Notes: a model not told the origin generated them from the letters alone. A stretch of 64,000 nt of DNA from an uncultured Dokdonella sp. (GCA_934526015.1 CAKSZY010000002.1:186001-250000); one strand, 5' to 3'; shown: positions 41,446 through 52,700, counted from the first letter of the stretch. Program-made: numbers and translations.

Positions 41446-42897
41446 ATGGATGATTCCGACTTGACCGGCACGAGCCTGCGCACGCGCCCGCTGCTGATCC
41501 TGCTGGCCACCGTCGCCGCGGCCAAGCTTGCGCTGTTCGCGCTCGACCCGTCGGCGCGCTTGTTCCTCGGCGATTCGTTGAGTTACCTGCATTCGGCGGC
41601 ATCCGACTGGGTACCGCCGGACCGCTCCTATGCCTACGCCCTGCTGGTGCGCCTGTGGAACGCATGGCGGCCCGGCCTCGAAGGCGTCGTTCTCGTGCAG
41701 GGATTCCTCGGCCTGTGCACGGCCCTGCTGCTCGTGCGCATGCTGGTTTCGGCATTCGGCCTCGGCTTCGCCGCCGCTGCCGGCATCGGCCTCGTCTTCG
41801 CGCTGGGGCCGGAACAGCTCTACTACGAACGCATGGTGATGGCCGAAGCCGCCAGCCTGTTCGCCCTCGCCTGCATGCTCGCGGCCGGCTTCGCCCATGT
41901 GCGTGACGGGCGCATCGGCTGGCTGCCGTTGATCGCCGCCGCCGGTGTCCTGGCGGTGGCCTTGCGCGTCAGCCTGGCGCCGCTCGTGCTCGGCTTTGCG
42001 CTGCTGCCGGTGATCGCGCGCGCGCTCGCCGCACCGCCGCGTTCGCTGCGTGGCGGCGCCCGCGTGTTCGTCCATGCCGCCGGCGTGCTCGTCCTGACCG
42101 CCTTCGCCCACCACGCCGGCAAGGCCTGGTACGACGCCCACCATGACCTGCGTGGCGAGTACCCGGCCGACTACGTCGCCGCCAGCGGCTACTTCCGCCT
42201 CGGCCTCGTCCTGCCGCTGGTGACCCTCGAGGACTTCGCCCGCCCGGATGTCGACCCGAGCGTCGTCGCCGGCCTGCCGCCCGACTGGAACGACCGCCAT
42301 CACCGCGAGTCGCTGCTGTGGAGCGAAGACGGTCTCGTCGCCCGCCTGCGCGCCGCGCATGGCGATGCAATCGGCAACCGCATCGCGCGCAAGGTGGCGA
42401 TGCGCGCCCTGCGCCGCGATCCGGCCGGCTTCCTCGAACTCTCGCTGCGGACGCTCGGCGACTATTTCGATCCGGGCATCGCCCGCCATCGCATGCAGGA
42501 CGACCTCGGCAACCGTGGCCCCGACGACCGTGAAACCGCCTGGGTGAAAGAACGATTCGGCTTCGATGCATCCACGCTGGCGACGCGCCCGAGCCTCGCC
42601 CGGCGCTGGTTCGGCCACGCGGCGCCGTGGCTCACGTTCTGCCTGTTCGCCCTCGTGCCGCTCGCCGCGGTCACGCTTGCCAGCGGCTGGCGCGTGCGCC
42701 GCGGAGAATCCTTCCTGCTTGCGCTGGCTTCGCTCGGCCTGTTCCTCGGCCACGCCCTGTTCTCGTCGATCGTGTCGTACCGCTACCTGCATCCGTTCCC
42801 GTTCTTCCTCGCGCTCAACGCCGGCGCGATCGCCGCCAACCTGCTCGCCCTGCGTTCACGGAACGCGGCGACGCCGGTAGATCCACCATCTCGATGA
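41446..42897 (+). CDS. Polytopic membrane protein, probable GT-C-type glycosyltransferase
   Basis: 483 residues with about nine to eleven hydrophobic helices and a large soluble loop (about 230-390). An acidic motif in the first extracytoplasmic loop, FLGDSLSYLHSA near residue 45, is in the place where GT-C enzymes carry their catalytic Asp. I recognise no named subfamily. With the GtrA-like and polyprenyl-phosphate glycosyltransferase genes next to it, it is a candidate for the transferase that uses a flipped polyprenyl-P-sugar (the GtrC role). Its 3' end overlaps the convergent GtrA gene by 42 bp. Confidence 0.75.
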   Translation: MDDSDLTGTSLRTRPLLILLATVAAAKLALFALDPSARLFLGDSLSYLHSAASDWVPPDRSYAYALLVRLWNAWRPGLEGVVLVQGFLGLCTALLLVRMLVSAFGLGFAAAAGIGLVFALGPEQLYYERMVMAEAASLFALACMLAAGFAHVRDGRIGWLPLIAAAGVLAVALRVSLAPLVLGFALLPVIARALAAPPRSLRGGARVFVHAAGVLVLTAFAHHAGKAWYDAHHDLRGEYPADYVAASGYFRLGLVLPLVTLEDFARPDVDPSVVAGLPPDWNDRHHRESLLWSEDGLVARLRAAHGDAIGNRIARKVAMRALRRDPAGFLELSLRTLGDYFDPGIARHRMQDDLGNRGPDDRETAWVKERFGFDASTLATRPSLARRWFGHAAPWLTFCLFALVPLAAVTLASGWRVRRGESFLLALASLGLFLGHALFSSIVSYRYLHPFPFFLALNAGAIAANLLALRSRNAATPVDPPSR

Positions 42898-43251
42898 GGC
42901 GAAGTTGACGGCGAATCCGGCCAGCGAGCCGACCGCCACGGCGAGCGCCGGCGTCGCCCGCATGAACGCGGAATGGAAGATGCAGAGCGAATAGGCGGCG
43001 TAGTTGATGGCGAAGCCGCCGCTCATCGCCAGCATCCAGCGCGCCCACTCGCCGAACAGGCCGTAGTGGCGCTCGCCATGGAAGGTGAAGCGGCGGTTGA
43101 ACAGCCAGGTCGCCGTCGCCGCGACGAGGAACGACAACAGACGCGCCGCGTACGGATTCCAGCCGAGGCCGACGACCAGCCACTGGACGATGCCGGCGTC
43201 AATCGCGAAACCGATCACGCCGCCGATGCCGAACAGCATCAACTGGCGCAT
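42856..43251 (-). CDS. GtrA-family membrane protein, probable lipid-linked sugar flippase
   Basis: 131 residues with four transmembrane helices. The N-terminal FGIGGVIGFAIDAGIVQWLV and the RRFTFHG element after helix 2 are typical of GtrA, which is thought to flip undecaprenyl-phosphate-glucose in O-antigen modification. ATG 43251 is chosen because the first helix begins there and CAGGGG lies upstream. It is convergent with the GT-C-like gene and divergent from the GT2 gene, with 130 bp between starts. Confidence 0.9.
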   Translation of the reverse strand: MRQLMLFGIGGVIGFAIDAGIVQWLVVGLGWNPYAARLLSFLVAATATWLFNRRFTFHGERHYGLFGEWARWMLAMSGGFAINYAAYSLCIFHSAFMRATPALAVAVGSLAGFAVNFASSRWWIYRRRRVP

Positions 43252-43381
43252 GCAGGGCCCCTGCGGCTTGCTACCATCGGTCGCTTCCAGCGGCGTCGCC
43301 ACGGTGCGACGCCTCCATTTTCCTACACGTGTCGCCGGCAGGGAACGGCGAGGCGCGCAGGCCCCAGCGGAGCATGCCCGG

Positions 43382-44539
43382 ATGGAACCCCTCGAATTGA
43401 CGATCCTCATGCCGTGCCTCGACGAGATCGAGACGCTGGCCACCTGCATCGACAAGGCACAGCGCTTCCTGCGCGAACACGCCATCGCCGGCGAGGTCCT
43501 CGTCGCCGACAACGGCAGCACCGATGGCTCGATCGAGGCAGCGCTCGCGCATGGCGCGCGCGTCGTGCACGTGCCGGTGCGCGGCTATGGCGCCGCGCTC
43601 GCCGCCGGCATCGCCGATGCGCGCGGGCGCTTCATCATCATGGGCGATTCCGACGACAGCTACGACTTCAACCGCCTGGGGCCGTTCGTCGAGGAACTGC
43701 GCGGCGGCGCCGACCTCGTCATGGGCAACCGCTTCCGCGGCGGCATCGCGCCGGGCGCCATGCCGTTCCTGCACCGCTACCTCGGCAACCCGGTGCTGAG
43801 CTTCATCGGCCGCCTGTTCTTCCGCATCCCGGTCGGCGATTTCCACTGCGGCCTGCGCGGTTTCCGCCGCGAGCGCATCCAGGCGCTCGGGCTGACCACC
43901 ACCGGCATGGAGTTCGCCAGCGAGATGATCGTGCGCGCGGCGCTGGCCGGGCATGACATCCGCGAGGTGCCGACCACGCTGGCGGTCGACGGCCGCAGCC
44001 GCGCGCCGCACCTGCGCACCTGGCGCGACGGCTGGCGCCACCTGCGCTTCCTGCTGCTGTTCAGCCCACGCTGGCTGTTCCTCTACCCCGGCATGCTGGT
44101 GATGGGCCTCGGCGCGCTGCTCGTGTTCGCCCTGCTGCCGGGACCGATGGCGCTGACCCCGCACATCACCCTCGACATCCACAGCATCGTCGTCGGCAGC
44201 CTGGCGGTGCTGATCGGCGCGCAATGCATCTCCTTCGCCATCATCGCGCGCCGCTATGCGGCGGTGCGCGGACTGCTGCCGCCGCAGGACCGCATCGCCC
44301 GGCTGGCGGTGCCGAACCGCCTCGAACCCTCGCTGATCGTGGCCGCTGCGCTGGCCCTGCCGGGTCTCGGCGGCCTCGGCTGGGCGATCGCGCAGTGGTG
44401 GCAGGCCGACTTCGGCGCGCTCGCCTACGGCTCGCTGGTGCGCGTGCTGGCCGTGTCCTGCACGCTGATCGCACTCGCCCTGCAACTCGCCTTCACCGCC
44501 TTCCTTGCGGCGATCATCGACATCGGCATCGACGACTGA
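43382..44539 (+). CDS. GtrB-like polyprenyl-phosphate glycosyltransferase (GT2) with membrane tail
   Basis: 385 residues. N-terminal GT-A domain (to about 235): LTILMPCLDEIETLATCID, ADNGSTDGS and the metal-binding IIMGDSDDSYDF near 97. The C-terminal 150 residues contain four hydrophobic helices. This is the layout of DPM1/GtrB enzymes that make polyprenyl-phosphate-linked hexoses at the inner face of the membrane. The flippase-like and GT-C-like neighbours complete a three-part route. GCGGAGC upstream is an acceptable ribosome binding site. Confidence 0.88.
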   Translation: MEPLELTILMPCLDEIETLATCIDKAQRFLREHAIAGEVLVADNGSTDGSIEAALAHGARVVHVPVRGYGAALAAGIADARGRFIIMGDSDDSYDFNRLGPFVEELRGGADLVMGNRFRGGIAPGAMPFLHRYLGNPVLSFIGRLFFRIPVGDFHCGLRGFRRERIQALGLTTTGMEFASEMIVRAALAGHDIREVPTTLAVDGRSRAPHLRTWRDGWRHLRFLLLFSPRWLFLYPGMLVMGLGALLVFALLPGPMALTPHITLDIHSIVVGSLAVLIGAQCISFAIIARRYAAVRGLLPPQDRIARLAVPNRLEPSLIVAAALALPGLGGLGWAIAQWWQADFGALAYGSLVRVLAVSCTLIALALQLAFTAFLAAIIDIGIDD

Positions 44540-44554
44540 ACGCGCGCGGGCGCG

Positions 44555-45577
44555 TCATGCGCCGAACAGGGCACGCATGCGCGCCGCATCGGGACGCTCG
44601 ATGACGCCGCGCTCGGTGACGATGGCATCGATCAGCGTGGCGGGGGTGACATCGAAGACCGGATTCCAGGCCTGCGCGCCGTCGATGACCGTGCGCTGGC
44701 CGGCGTGGGCCAGCAGTTCGGCGGAATCGCGCAGCTCGATCTCGATCGCGTCGCCGTCGGCAGTGGCCATGTCGACGGTCGAGGACGGCGCCACCACCAT
44801 GAACCTCACCCCGTGGTGGCGTGCGGCAATCGCCAGTCCGTAGGTGCCGATCTTGTTGGCGGTGTCGCCATTGGCGGCAATGCGGTCGGCGCCGACGATC
44901 ACCCAGTCCACGGCACCGGTCTTCATCAGGTGGGCGGCGGCCGAATCGGCGACGAGGGTGGCCGGAATGCCGTCGCGCACGAGCTCCCACATGGTCAGTC
45001 GCGCGCCCTGCAGCCACGGACGCGTCTCGCCGGCGTGCACGCGGGCGATGCGTCCGGCGGCATAGCCGGCGCGGATGACGCCGAGTGCGGTGCCGTACCC
45101 GGCGGTGGCGAGCGATCCGGTGTTGCAGTGGGTCATCACGCCGGCGTGCTCGCCGAGCAGGGCCGCGCCGAGCGCGCCCATGCGGCGGTTGGCGGCGAGG
45201 TCCTCGTGCTGGATCGCCTGCGCCTCGGCGGCGAGCAGGGCGACGTCGGGCGGCTCGCCGATCGCGCCCTGCATGCGGTCGAGCGCCCACATCAGGTTGA
45301 CCGCGGTCGGCCGCGCCGCACGCAGGCGCGGCAGCGCGTCGGCAAGCGCCTCGCTGCCCTGCCGGGCAGCCAGCACGACGCCCCAGGCGGCGGCGATGCC
45401 GATCGCCGGAGCACCACGCACGACGAGGTCGCGGATCGCCCGGGCGACGTCGTCGGCATCCCTGCATTCGATGTACTCCTCGGCGAACGGCAGGCGGCGC
45501 TGGTCGAGCAGGCGCAGGTGGTCGCCGCCCCAGAGCACGGCGCGGATCGAGTCGTGGCGCGAGAGTTCGTCATTCAT
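44555..45577 (-). CDS. mtnA: Methylthioribose-1-phosphate isomerase
   Basis: 340 residues. Isomerises methylthioribose-1-P to methylthioribulose-1-P in the methionine salvage pathway; relative of eIF2B. The catalytic Cys is in [19 protein letters not shown] near 160 and the Asp in [20 protein letters not shown] near 240; the [11 protein letters not shown] motif lies near 55. ATG 45577 matches the family start, while an upstream in-frame start adds a non-conserved stretch. No other mtn gene is in the window. Confidence 0.95.
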   Translation of the reverse strand: MNDELSRHDSIRAVLWGGDHLRLLDQRRLPFAEEYIECRDADDVARAIRDLVVRGAPAIGIAAAWGVVLAARQGSEALADALPRLRAARPTAVNLMWALDRMQGAIGEPPDVALLAAEAQAIQHEDLAANRRMGALGAALLGEHAGVMTHCNTGSLATAGYGTALGVIRAGYAAGRIARVHAGETRPWLQGARLTMWELVRDGIPATLVADSAAAHLMKTGAVDWVIVGADRIAANGDTANKIGTYGLAIAARHHGVRFMVVAPSSTVDMATADGDAIEIELRDSAELLAHAGQRTVIDGAQAWNPVFDVTPATLIDAIVTERGVIERPDAARMRALFGA

Positions 45578-45723
45578 CGCCGAAGGATAGCCGGCACGAT
45601 CGGGGCCGGCCAGCGAACGCGATGCGCGGATTGCCGGCGCATGCACGGTTTCTGCACGATCCCGCGCTAGGCTTTCCGGCAACCTGCCGGAGCCGCCGGC
45701 GCCCGACCGACCAGGAACCGCCC

Positions 45724-47883
45724 ATGTCCATGCCCCGCTTCGCCGCCGCGCTGATCGCCTGCACCGGCCTCGCCCTGCCCCCCGGCGCGCAGGCGCAGGA
45801 CCTCTACGACACGACCACGCTGCGCACCTTCGCGTTGACCTTCCACGATGCGAACTGGCTGAGCCTGCTGCGCCAGAACTACGCCTCTTCGACCAGCATC
45901 CTCGCCGACCTCGTCGTCGACGGCTTCACCTATCCGGATGTCGGCGTGCGCATCCGCGGCAACACGTCCTACACGGCGCTGCCGACCGGCTCGGAAAAGT
46001 TCTCGCTGAAGATCAACACGGACTTCGTCGACCCCGAGCAGAAGCTGATGGGCCACGACTCGATCAATCTCAACAACGGCTTCCACGATCCGACCTTCGT
46101 GCGCGAGGTCGCCTACAACAACTACGTCGCGCAATACATCCCCAATCCGCGCGCCAACCACGTGCTGGTGACGCTCAACGGGCAGAACTGGGGCGTCTAC
46201 ATCAATGTCCAGCAGCCGAACAAGTCGATGCTGCGCAACTACTTCGAGAACGAGGATGGCGCGCGCATCAGCTGCTCGAACAACCCGAACGGTCCCGGCC
46301 TCGCCTACAACGGCCCGAATGCCTCGGGCTACACGATCTACGAAGTCGACAACGACGGCGGCCTCGCCAATCCGATCGTGGAGGCGCTGATCCCGGCGGC
46401 CAACGGACTTTCCAACGGCAGCCTGGCCAACTGGCAGACCAGCATCGACACCGTGTTCGCCATCGATCCCTCGATCTGGTCGGTGGCGCTGGAAAACCTG
46501 CTGACCGACGATGACAGCTACGTCAACAAGGGCTGCGATTTCGTCACCTACCGCGACCCGCTCGACGGTCGCCTGCACCTCATGCAGCGCGACGGCAACG
46601 AGACCTTCCTCGCCAGCAACTGGTCGATCACGCGCAACTTCAGCGCAAGCAACAAGCCGCTGTTGAACCGCGTGCTGTCGGTGGCGGAGCTTCGCCAGCG
46701 TTACCTGTCGCACTACCGCGTCGCCCGGCGCAATCTCGACCTGGACCATTTCGGTCCGATCTTCCAGGCACACCGCACCCTCATCGATGCCGCCGTGCAG
46801 GCCGATCCGAAGAAGCTCTACAGCTACGCGCTGTTCCAGACCAATTTCACCAGCACGGTGACCCTGCCGTACCAGGGCCCGGCCGGCGGCACCGTGGTCG
46901 GGCTGCAGCAGTTCGTCAACGACCGCGCGGCCTTCCTCGGCAACAATGCCGAACTCAACGCGCGCGGCCCGACGATCACCGCCGTGCAGGCCTCCGACGA
47001 CACGCCGAACCCCGGCACGGCGGTGACGATCACCGCCGCGGTCGCTTCGTCCGGAACCGGCATTTCAAGGGTGGAATTGTTCTATCGGCCGTTGCGCAGC
47101 GCTCCGTACCAGCGCCTGGCGATGCTCGACGACGGCGCCTCCGGCGATGGCGGCGCCGGCGACGGCATCTACGGCGTCGTCCTGCCGACCACCGGCACGC
47201 CGGGCCAGCGCATCGACTGGTACGTTGCCGCCACCGCAACGAACACGTTCGCATCGGTCGAGTTCCTGCCGGAGATGACCGAGCGCAATCCCAATTCCAT
47301 CACCTACACCTTCGGTGCGAGCGGCGGCATGCGCATCACCGAATGGATGTACGCAGGCGCCAGCGGCGAGTTCATCGAGTTCACCAACCTGTCCGATGCG
47401 GCGATCGACATGACCGGCTGGAGCTTCGACGACAATGGCGCGACACCCGGTGCCTTCGCCCTCGATGCCTTCGGCATCGTGCAGCCCGGCGAATCGGTGA
47501 TCCTGACCGAGAGCCTCGAAGCCACGTTCCGCATCGCCTGGAGCCTGCCGGACGAAGTGAAAGTCATCGGCGAACTCGGCGTGACCAGCGGCAGCAACCT
47601 CGGCCGCAACGACCAGATCCACCTGTACGACGACGCCGGCCAGTTGCACGACAAGCTCGACTACGGCGACGAGACCTACCCCGGCAGCATCCGCACGCAG
47701 AACAGGAGCGGGCAGGCGCCGTGCGAGGCGATCGGCACCAACGACGTGCTGCAGTGGCAGCTCTCGCTCGCCGGCGACGCCTGGGGTTCGTGGACCGCGA
47801 TCAGTGGCGAGGTCGGCACGCCGGGCCAGTTCACGGCCTGCGCCGCCAGCGATCTCCTCTTCGCGGATGGCTTCGATCCATAG
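45724..47883 (+). CDS. Secreted CotH-kinase-like protein with lamin-tail domain and C-terminal FADGFD tag
   Basis: 719 residues. A signal peptide ([20 protein letters not shown], then GAQA) is followed by a CotH-like region (about 30-400; [51 protein letters not shown]). Next comes an Ig-like or propeller-type linker (about 415-525), then a lamin-tail domain (about 535-660; [20 protein letters not shown]). The last residues are LLFADGFDP. CotH proteins are atypical kinases first known from spore coats; exported bacterial members are uncharacterised. Lamin-tail domains are thought to bind surfaces or ligands. AGGAACC precedes the ATG. It stands alone between mtnA and recD. Confidence 0.85.
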   Translation: MSMPRFAAALIACTGLALPPGAQAQDLYDTTTLRTFALTFHDANWLSLLRQNYASSTSILADLVVDGFTYPDVGVRIRGNTSYTALPTGSEKFSLKINTDFVDPEQKLMGHDSINLNNGFHDPTFVREVAYNNYVAQYIPNPRANHVLVTLNGQNWGVYINVQQPNKSMLRNYFENEDGARISCSNNPNGPGLAYNGPNASGYTIYEVDNDGGLANPIVEALIPAANGLSNGSLANWQTSIDTVFAIDPSIWSVALENLLTDDDSYVNKGCDFVTYRDPLDGRLHLMQRDGNETFLASNWSITRNFSASNKPLLNRVLSVAELRQRYLSHYRVARRNLDLDHFGPIFQAHRTLIDAAVQADPKKLYSYALFQTNFTSTVTLPYQGPAGGTVVGLQQFVNDRAAFLGNNAELNARGPTITAVQASDDTPNPGTAVTITAAVASSGTGISRVELFYRPLRSAPYQRLAMLDDGASGDGGAGDGIYGVVLPTTGTPGQRIDWYVAATATNTFASVEFLPEMTERNPNSITYTFGASGGMRITEWMYAGASGEFIEFTNLSDAAIDMTGWSFDDNGATPGAFALDAFGIVQPGESVILTESLEATFRIAWSLPDEVKVIGELGVTSGSNLGRNDQIHLYDDAGQLHDKLDYGDETYPGSIRTQNRSGQAPCEAIGTNDVLQWQLSLAGDAWGSWTAISGEVGTPGQFTACAASDLLFADGFDP

Positions 47884-47985
47884 CCGTTCGCGTGCCGTCT
47901 CGTTGCCGCCTCTCCCCCGGCCCTTCCCGCGCAGGGGGAGCGGGGGAGCGCGCAGCCATGGAGCACCCCGGGATCGGCGACGCGC

Positions 47986-49779
47986 TCAGGCCGCGCTGAA
48001 GTCGAGGCCGTTGAAGCGCTGCAACTGGCGCGCGAGGGCGGCGGAGACGACTTCCGGCGTGGCTTCGACGACCAGTCGCCGGCGCGCGCGGCTGGCGGCG
48101 GTATAGAGCCACTCGCGCGTCAGCAGCGGATGCGGCCGCGCCGGCAGCACGAGTTCGACCTCGTCGAACTCCGAACCCTGCGCCTTGTGCACGGTCATCG
48201 CATAGGCGGTCTCGTGCGCCGGCAGTTGCGCCGGCAGGAAGGCGCGCAGGCCGCCGTCGCTGCGTGCGAACCAGGCGCGCAGCGGGGCGTCGGCGGTGGC
48301 GCTGGCGAGGATGCCGACATCGCCATTGAACAGGCCGAGTGCCGGGTCGTTGCTGGTGACGAGGATCGGTCGACCGGCATGCAGGGCACTGCCGGCCCGC
48401 GCTCCGTACAGGGCGGATTCCACCGCATGGTTGAGGCCGGCCACGCCGGCCGGACCCTCGCGCAAGGCGCACAGGATGCGGAATCGCGTCAGGGCTTCGA
48501 GCGCTTCGGCCGGAGTGCCGGCCGCCAGCAGTTCCGCATGCGAATCGCGCAACGCCTGCATGCCTTCCGCCGACCCGGTTCGACGCGGCGTCGCATGCCA
48601 TTCGATGTCCGCGCTGCCGGCGAGGGCGGCGAACACCTGCTGCTCGTCGCCGAGGCGGATCGCACGCACCAGCCGGGCGATGCCGGAATCGCCGCCGAAC
48701 CGGCGCGGTCGTTCGAGCCGCACGATGCTGTCGGCCAGCCGCGTGCGGCCCGGATCGACGGGGACCGGTTCGGCGGCCGCCTTGCCGATCCAGCCGGCAG
48801 CCTCCTTCGAGAATGCGTTGTCGCGGTTGCAGGCCGCGAGGGTCGCCAGCACGGCGCCGTTCTCGACCGCCGGCAGCTGGTCGGGGTCGCCGAGCACGAT
48901 CAGGCGTGCCGACGCCGGCAGGGCGCGCAGCAGCTTGGCCATCAGCGGCAGGTCGACCATCGAGGCTTCATCCACCACCAGCACGTCGAGATCGAGCAGG
49001 TGTCCGCGTCCGTGGCGCGGATCGACGCATTGCGGGCGGAAGCCGAGCAGCCGATGCAGGGTGGAGGCATCGGTCGGCAGCCCTGCGCGCTCGGCTTCGC
49101 CGAGCGGCAGGGCCGCGAGGCCGGCGCGCACCGATTCGCTGAGCCGCTGCGCCGCCTTGCCGGTCGGTGCGGCGAGGGCGATGCGCAACGGCGCCGCCGC
49201 GAAGCGCTGCAGCAGTACGAGCACGCGCAACACGGTGAAGGTCTTGCCGGTGCCCGGGCCGCCGCAGATGACGGCGAGCCGCGAACGCAGGGCGAGCACC
49301 GCGGCGACGCGCTGCCAGTCGGTGCCGTCCTGCGGGGTCGACGGCAGCAGGCGTTCGAGTTCGGCGTGCACGTGCCGCGCATCGGGCAGCGCGCCGACCG
49401 CCTGCGCCCTTTCCTGCAGGGCGGCCTCGATCTCGCGTTCGTAGCGCCAATAGCGGCGCAGCCAGGCACACCCGCGCTCGACCACGATCGGCGTGTGCGA
49501 CTCGCTGCCGGATCCGATGAACGGGGCCGATCCGCCCTGCCCGGCCAGCAGGGCGGCCACCCGCGCCGCTTCCGCCTCGTCGGCGAACAGCGGTCCGGCA
49601 TGCGCACGCAGCAGTCCGGCATCGATGCCGCCATGGCCCTGCCCCACCGCCCAGCTCGCCAGCGCGGCAAGCAGCAGCGCATCGTCGTCGGCCGTCGGCC
49701 AGGCCGAATGCAGGGCCTGGGCGAGGGCGACGTCGAGCGCGCCGAGTCCACCGTCGCGGCAGCGCGAGAAGCCGATCAT
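47986..49779 (-). CDS. recD: Exodeoxyribonuclease V alpha subunit
   Basis: 597 residues (E. coli 608). 5'-3' helicase motor of RecBCD. The Walker A motif is VICGGPGTGKTFTVLRVLV near 168, Walker B VLVVDEASMVDLPLM near 275 and motif III LIVLGDPDQLPAVENG near 300; a C-terminal helicase segment has the AMTVHKAQGSEFDEV motif near 535. ATG 49779 overlaps the recB stop by 4 bp. It is the last gene of recC-recB-recD and faces the CotH gene across a 102-bp gap containing a G/C-rich inverted repeat. Confidence 0.96.
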   Translation of the reverse strand: MIGFSRCRDGGLGALDVALAQALHSAWPTADDDALLLAALASWAVGQGHGGIDAGLLRAHAGPLFADEAEAARVAALLAGQGGSAPFIGSGSESHTPIVVERGCAWLRRYWRYEREIEAALQERAQAVGALPDARHVHAELERLLPSTPQDGTDWQRVAAVLALRSRLAVICGGPGTGKTFTVLRVLVLLQRFAAAPLRIALAAPTGKAAQRLSESVRAGLAALPLGEAERAGLPTDASTLHRLLGFRPQCVDPRHGRGHLLDLDVLVVDEASMVDLPLMAKLLRALPASARLIVLGDPDQLPAVENGAVLATLAACNRDNAFSKEAAGWIGKAAAEPVPVDPGRTRLADSIVRLERPRRFGGDSGIARLVRAIRLGDEQQVFAALAGSADIEWHATPRRTGSAEGMQALRDSHAELLAAGTPAEALEALTRFRILCALREGPAGVAGLNHAVESALYGARAGSALHAGRPILVTSNDPALGLFNGDVGILASATADAPLRAWFARSDGGLRAFLPAQLPAHETAYAMTVHKAQGSEFDEVELVLPARPHPLLTREWLYTAASRARRRLVVEATPEVVSAALARQLQRFNGLDFSAA

Positions 49780-52700
49780 GGCGGGCCTCCGGCGCACCAG
49801 GCATCGAGCGCATCGATCAGCGTGCGCGGCGGGCGATCGACATGGATGCCGTGGTCCTCGCCACTGCCGAGGCCGCGCACGAACAGATACAGCGCGCCGC
49901 CGACATGGCGGTCGTAGTCGTAATCGTCACCGAGGCGGACGCGCAGGAAACGCTGCAGGGCGACCAGGTAGATCAGGTACTGCAGGTCGTAGTCGCGCGC
50001 GCGCACCGCCGCCGCCAGCTGCGACGGCGCGTAGTCGGCGGCGGATGCACCGAGCAGGTTGGTCTTGTAGTCGATGACGTGGTAGCGCCCGTCATGGCGC
50101 AACACGAGGTCGATGTAACCGGTCATCAGGCCGGCCACCTCGTGGCGACGCCGCGCGAGTTCACCCGGCGGGCGCGCATGGCGCGGGTGGTCGGCGAGGA
50201 TCGCCTCGAGCGCGGCGAGTCGTGCACCCGGCAGCGGGAACAGGAATTCGAGCTCGCTGAGCACCTCGCCCGGCGCGAGCGCGGCGAGGGTGAATCCGCC
50301 CGACGGACCCGGCAACGTCGAGGTCACGGTTGCCCGCACCATCGCCGCGATCACCCGCGTTTCGGCGGCGTCGTAGCGGTGTTCGCGGGCGATGCGCAGC
50401 AGTCCGGAGGGAGGATCCGCTGCGGCGAGCGCGCTGAACGGAATCTTCTCGAGGATCTCGTGGACGCAGTTGCCGAAGGCGGCACCGCGTGGCCATTGCG
50501 GGATCGCGATTGCCTCGGAGTCGATGTCTTCGCCGGAACCGGCGACCGCAGCGGCATCGACGCGCTCGCCCTCGTCGTGGTCGGCCACCGGCGCATGCAC
50601 GCTGCCGCCGAACAGGCGGCTGTAGCTCAGCGTCTCCGGGCGGCGATCGATCGCGCCGTGGAATACCGCCGCCGCCAGCGGCGTCGGCGCGGCCGGCGTC
50701 GGCGCCGCGTCGACGGGCGGCAGGGTCGCGGCGAGGGGCTCGATGCGGATGCCCCCGCGTGCGCGCGCAGCCAACGCCTCCAACGCCGCATCGACGCCCG
50801 CCGGCGGGATATCGGCGAGTTCCTCCGGCGCCTTCATTTTCCCGTCGCGCAGGATCAGCCAGGCCAGCGGTCCGACCAGGCTCGTCTGGCTTTTCGCGTT
50901 CCCGGTCCTGACCCAGGCCCACGCCGTGTACGCCTCGTGGCGCGCACGCGTAAGGGCGACATAGGTCAGGCGCAGGCTCTCGGCAAACTGCTCTTCGCGA
51001 TGGAGCAGCGCATGCGCATGCCAGTCGGGTCCACCGACGTCGATGCGCCGCCCCGAATCGCCGTGCCACGCCACCGGCTTGTCGGGTTCGCTCCGCGGTT
51101 CCGCCCAATTCGTCCGCGCAAGGAACGGCGCGAACACCAGATCGAACTCGAGGCCCTTGCTGCGATGGATCGTCAGCACCTGGACCTCGCCGGGGTCGTC
51201 GGCGGGACGCACCTGTTCACGGGCTCCGTACCCGCGACGTTCGGCGGCCTCGCGCCGGCAGCGGGCCAGCCAGCGCTGCATCTCCTCCGCGGATTCACGT
51301 TGCGCGGCCGCGTGCTGCAGTTCCTCGGCGAGGTGCAGCCAGTTGGTCACGCGCCGGCGACCATCCCAGCGTCCGAGCAGGCGCGGCGCGGCCTGCTGGA
51401 TCGCCATCGCCAGCGCGGCGAACGGTCCGGCTTCCTGCCAGCGCAGGCGCATGGCGGCGAGGCGTGCCAGTTGCCGCTCCCAGAGATCAGGGTCGGCGTG
51501 CGCAGCGAGCAGGTCGGCGAGGGATTCGCCGAACAGTTCGGTGGCCAGCGCCATGCGCGCCGTCGCCGCCGCCCCCGGCGCGGCAAGTGCGGCCAGCACG
51601 TGGGCCAGTTCCCCGGCTTCGGCGCTTTCGTAGACGCTGTCGGTGCCGAGGTAATCGCAGGCGATGTTCCAGCGCGCAAGGGTTTCCGCCGCTGCGGCCG
51701 CCTGCCGGTTGGTGTTGACGAGCACGGCCACCGACAGCCTGCGGCCGGCCTCGTGCGCGGCCACCAGGCGCTTGCGGATCTGCAGCGCCGTCTCGGCCAG
51801 CACGCGCTCGGCAAAGGCGTCGGTCGTCCATGGCAGCGTGCGGCCTTTGGCGTCGACCGCGTCCGGCAGGCGCCAGACGACCAGCGGTTTGCCGGCTTCG
51901 GCTTTGCGGTCGCGATTCTTCGTGCGCGGAAACTGCGCCGGCTCGAAGCGGATGAAATCATGCAGGAAAGCATCCGCGGTCTTTGCGAACACCGCGTTGA
52001 CGGCCTTGATCAGCCGTGGATCCGAGCGCCAGTTGTCGACCAGGGTATGCACGTGGGCGCCGGCATCCTTCGCCGCCGCGCGGAAGGTGAACACGTCGCC
52101 GCCGCGGAACCGGTAGATCGCCTGCTTGGGATCGCCGATCAGGAACATGACGCCATCCTCGCGCCCGCCATGCAGGCTGCGGAGGATCGCGTACTGCTGC
52201 GGATCGGTGTCCTGGAACTCGTCGACCAGCAGGGCCGGCAGGCGCTGCGCGATCGTGCGCGCGAGCGCGGCACCGTCCGCCCCGTGCAGGCGTTCGTGCA
52301 GCACGCCGATGAGGTCGTCGAAACCGAAATGACGCAGGCGTTCGCGCCGCGCCGCGAGGCCGCTGCGGACCCAGGTGAGCGCATCGACGAGGAACGCGGC
52401 ATGCCGTGCCCGCACGACTTCGTCGTTGGCGTCGAGCAGCGTTTCGACGATGCCCGCCACGGCAAGGAGTTCCACACCGGGCGACCAGCCCTTGCGTGTC
52501 GCCCTGGCGATCGCCTCGCGCAGGCAGGCGAGGTGCAGCGGGCGCAGCTGTGCGTGATCGGGAGTCGGGGCGCTGATCGCTGCCTCGCAGCGGTCGAGCG
52601 CGTCGGCGTTATGGTGGCCGTCTTTGGCGATGGAAACCCGTTTTTCCTGCGCGGCTTCGCGCAGTTCCTTCAAGGCGCGGACCGCCCGGCCGTCCTTGAC

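Noticed and set aside
47884-47985. Small RNA in the CotH-recD gap
   Set aside because: The G/C-rich inverted stretch has no promoter-like sequence or U-tract; it is more likely a shared 3'-end hairpin.
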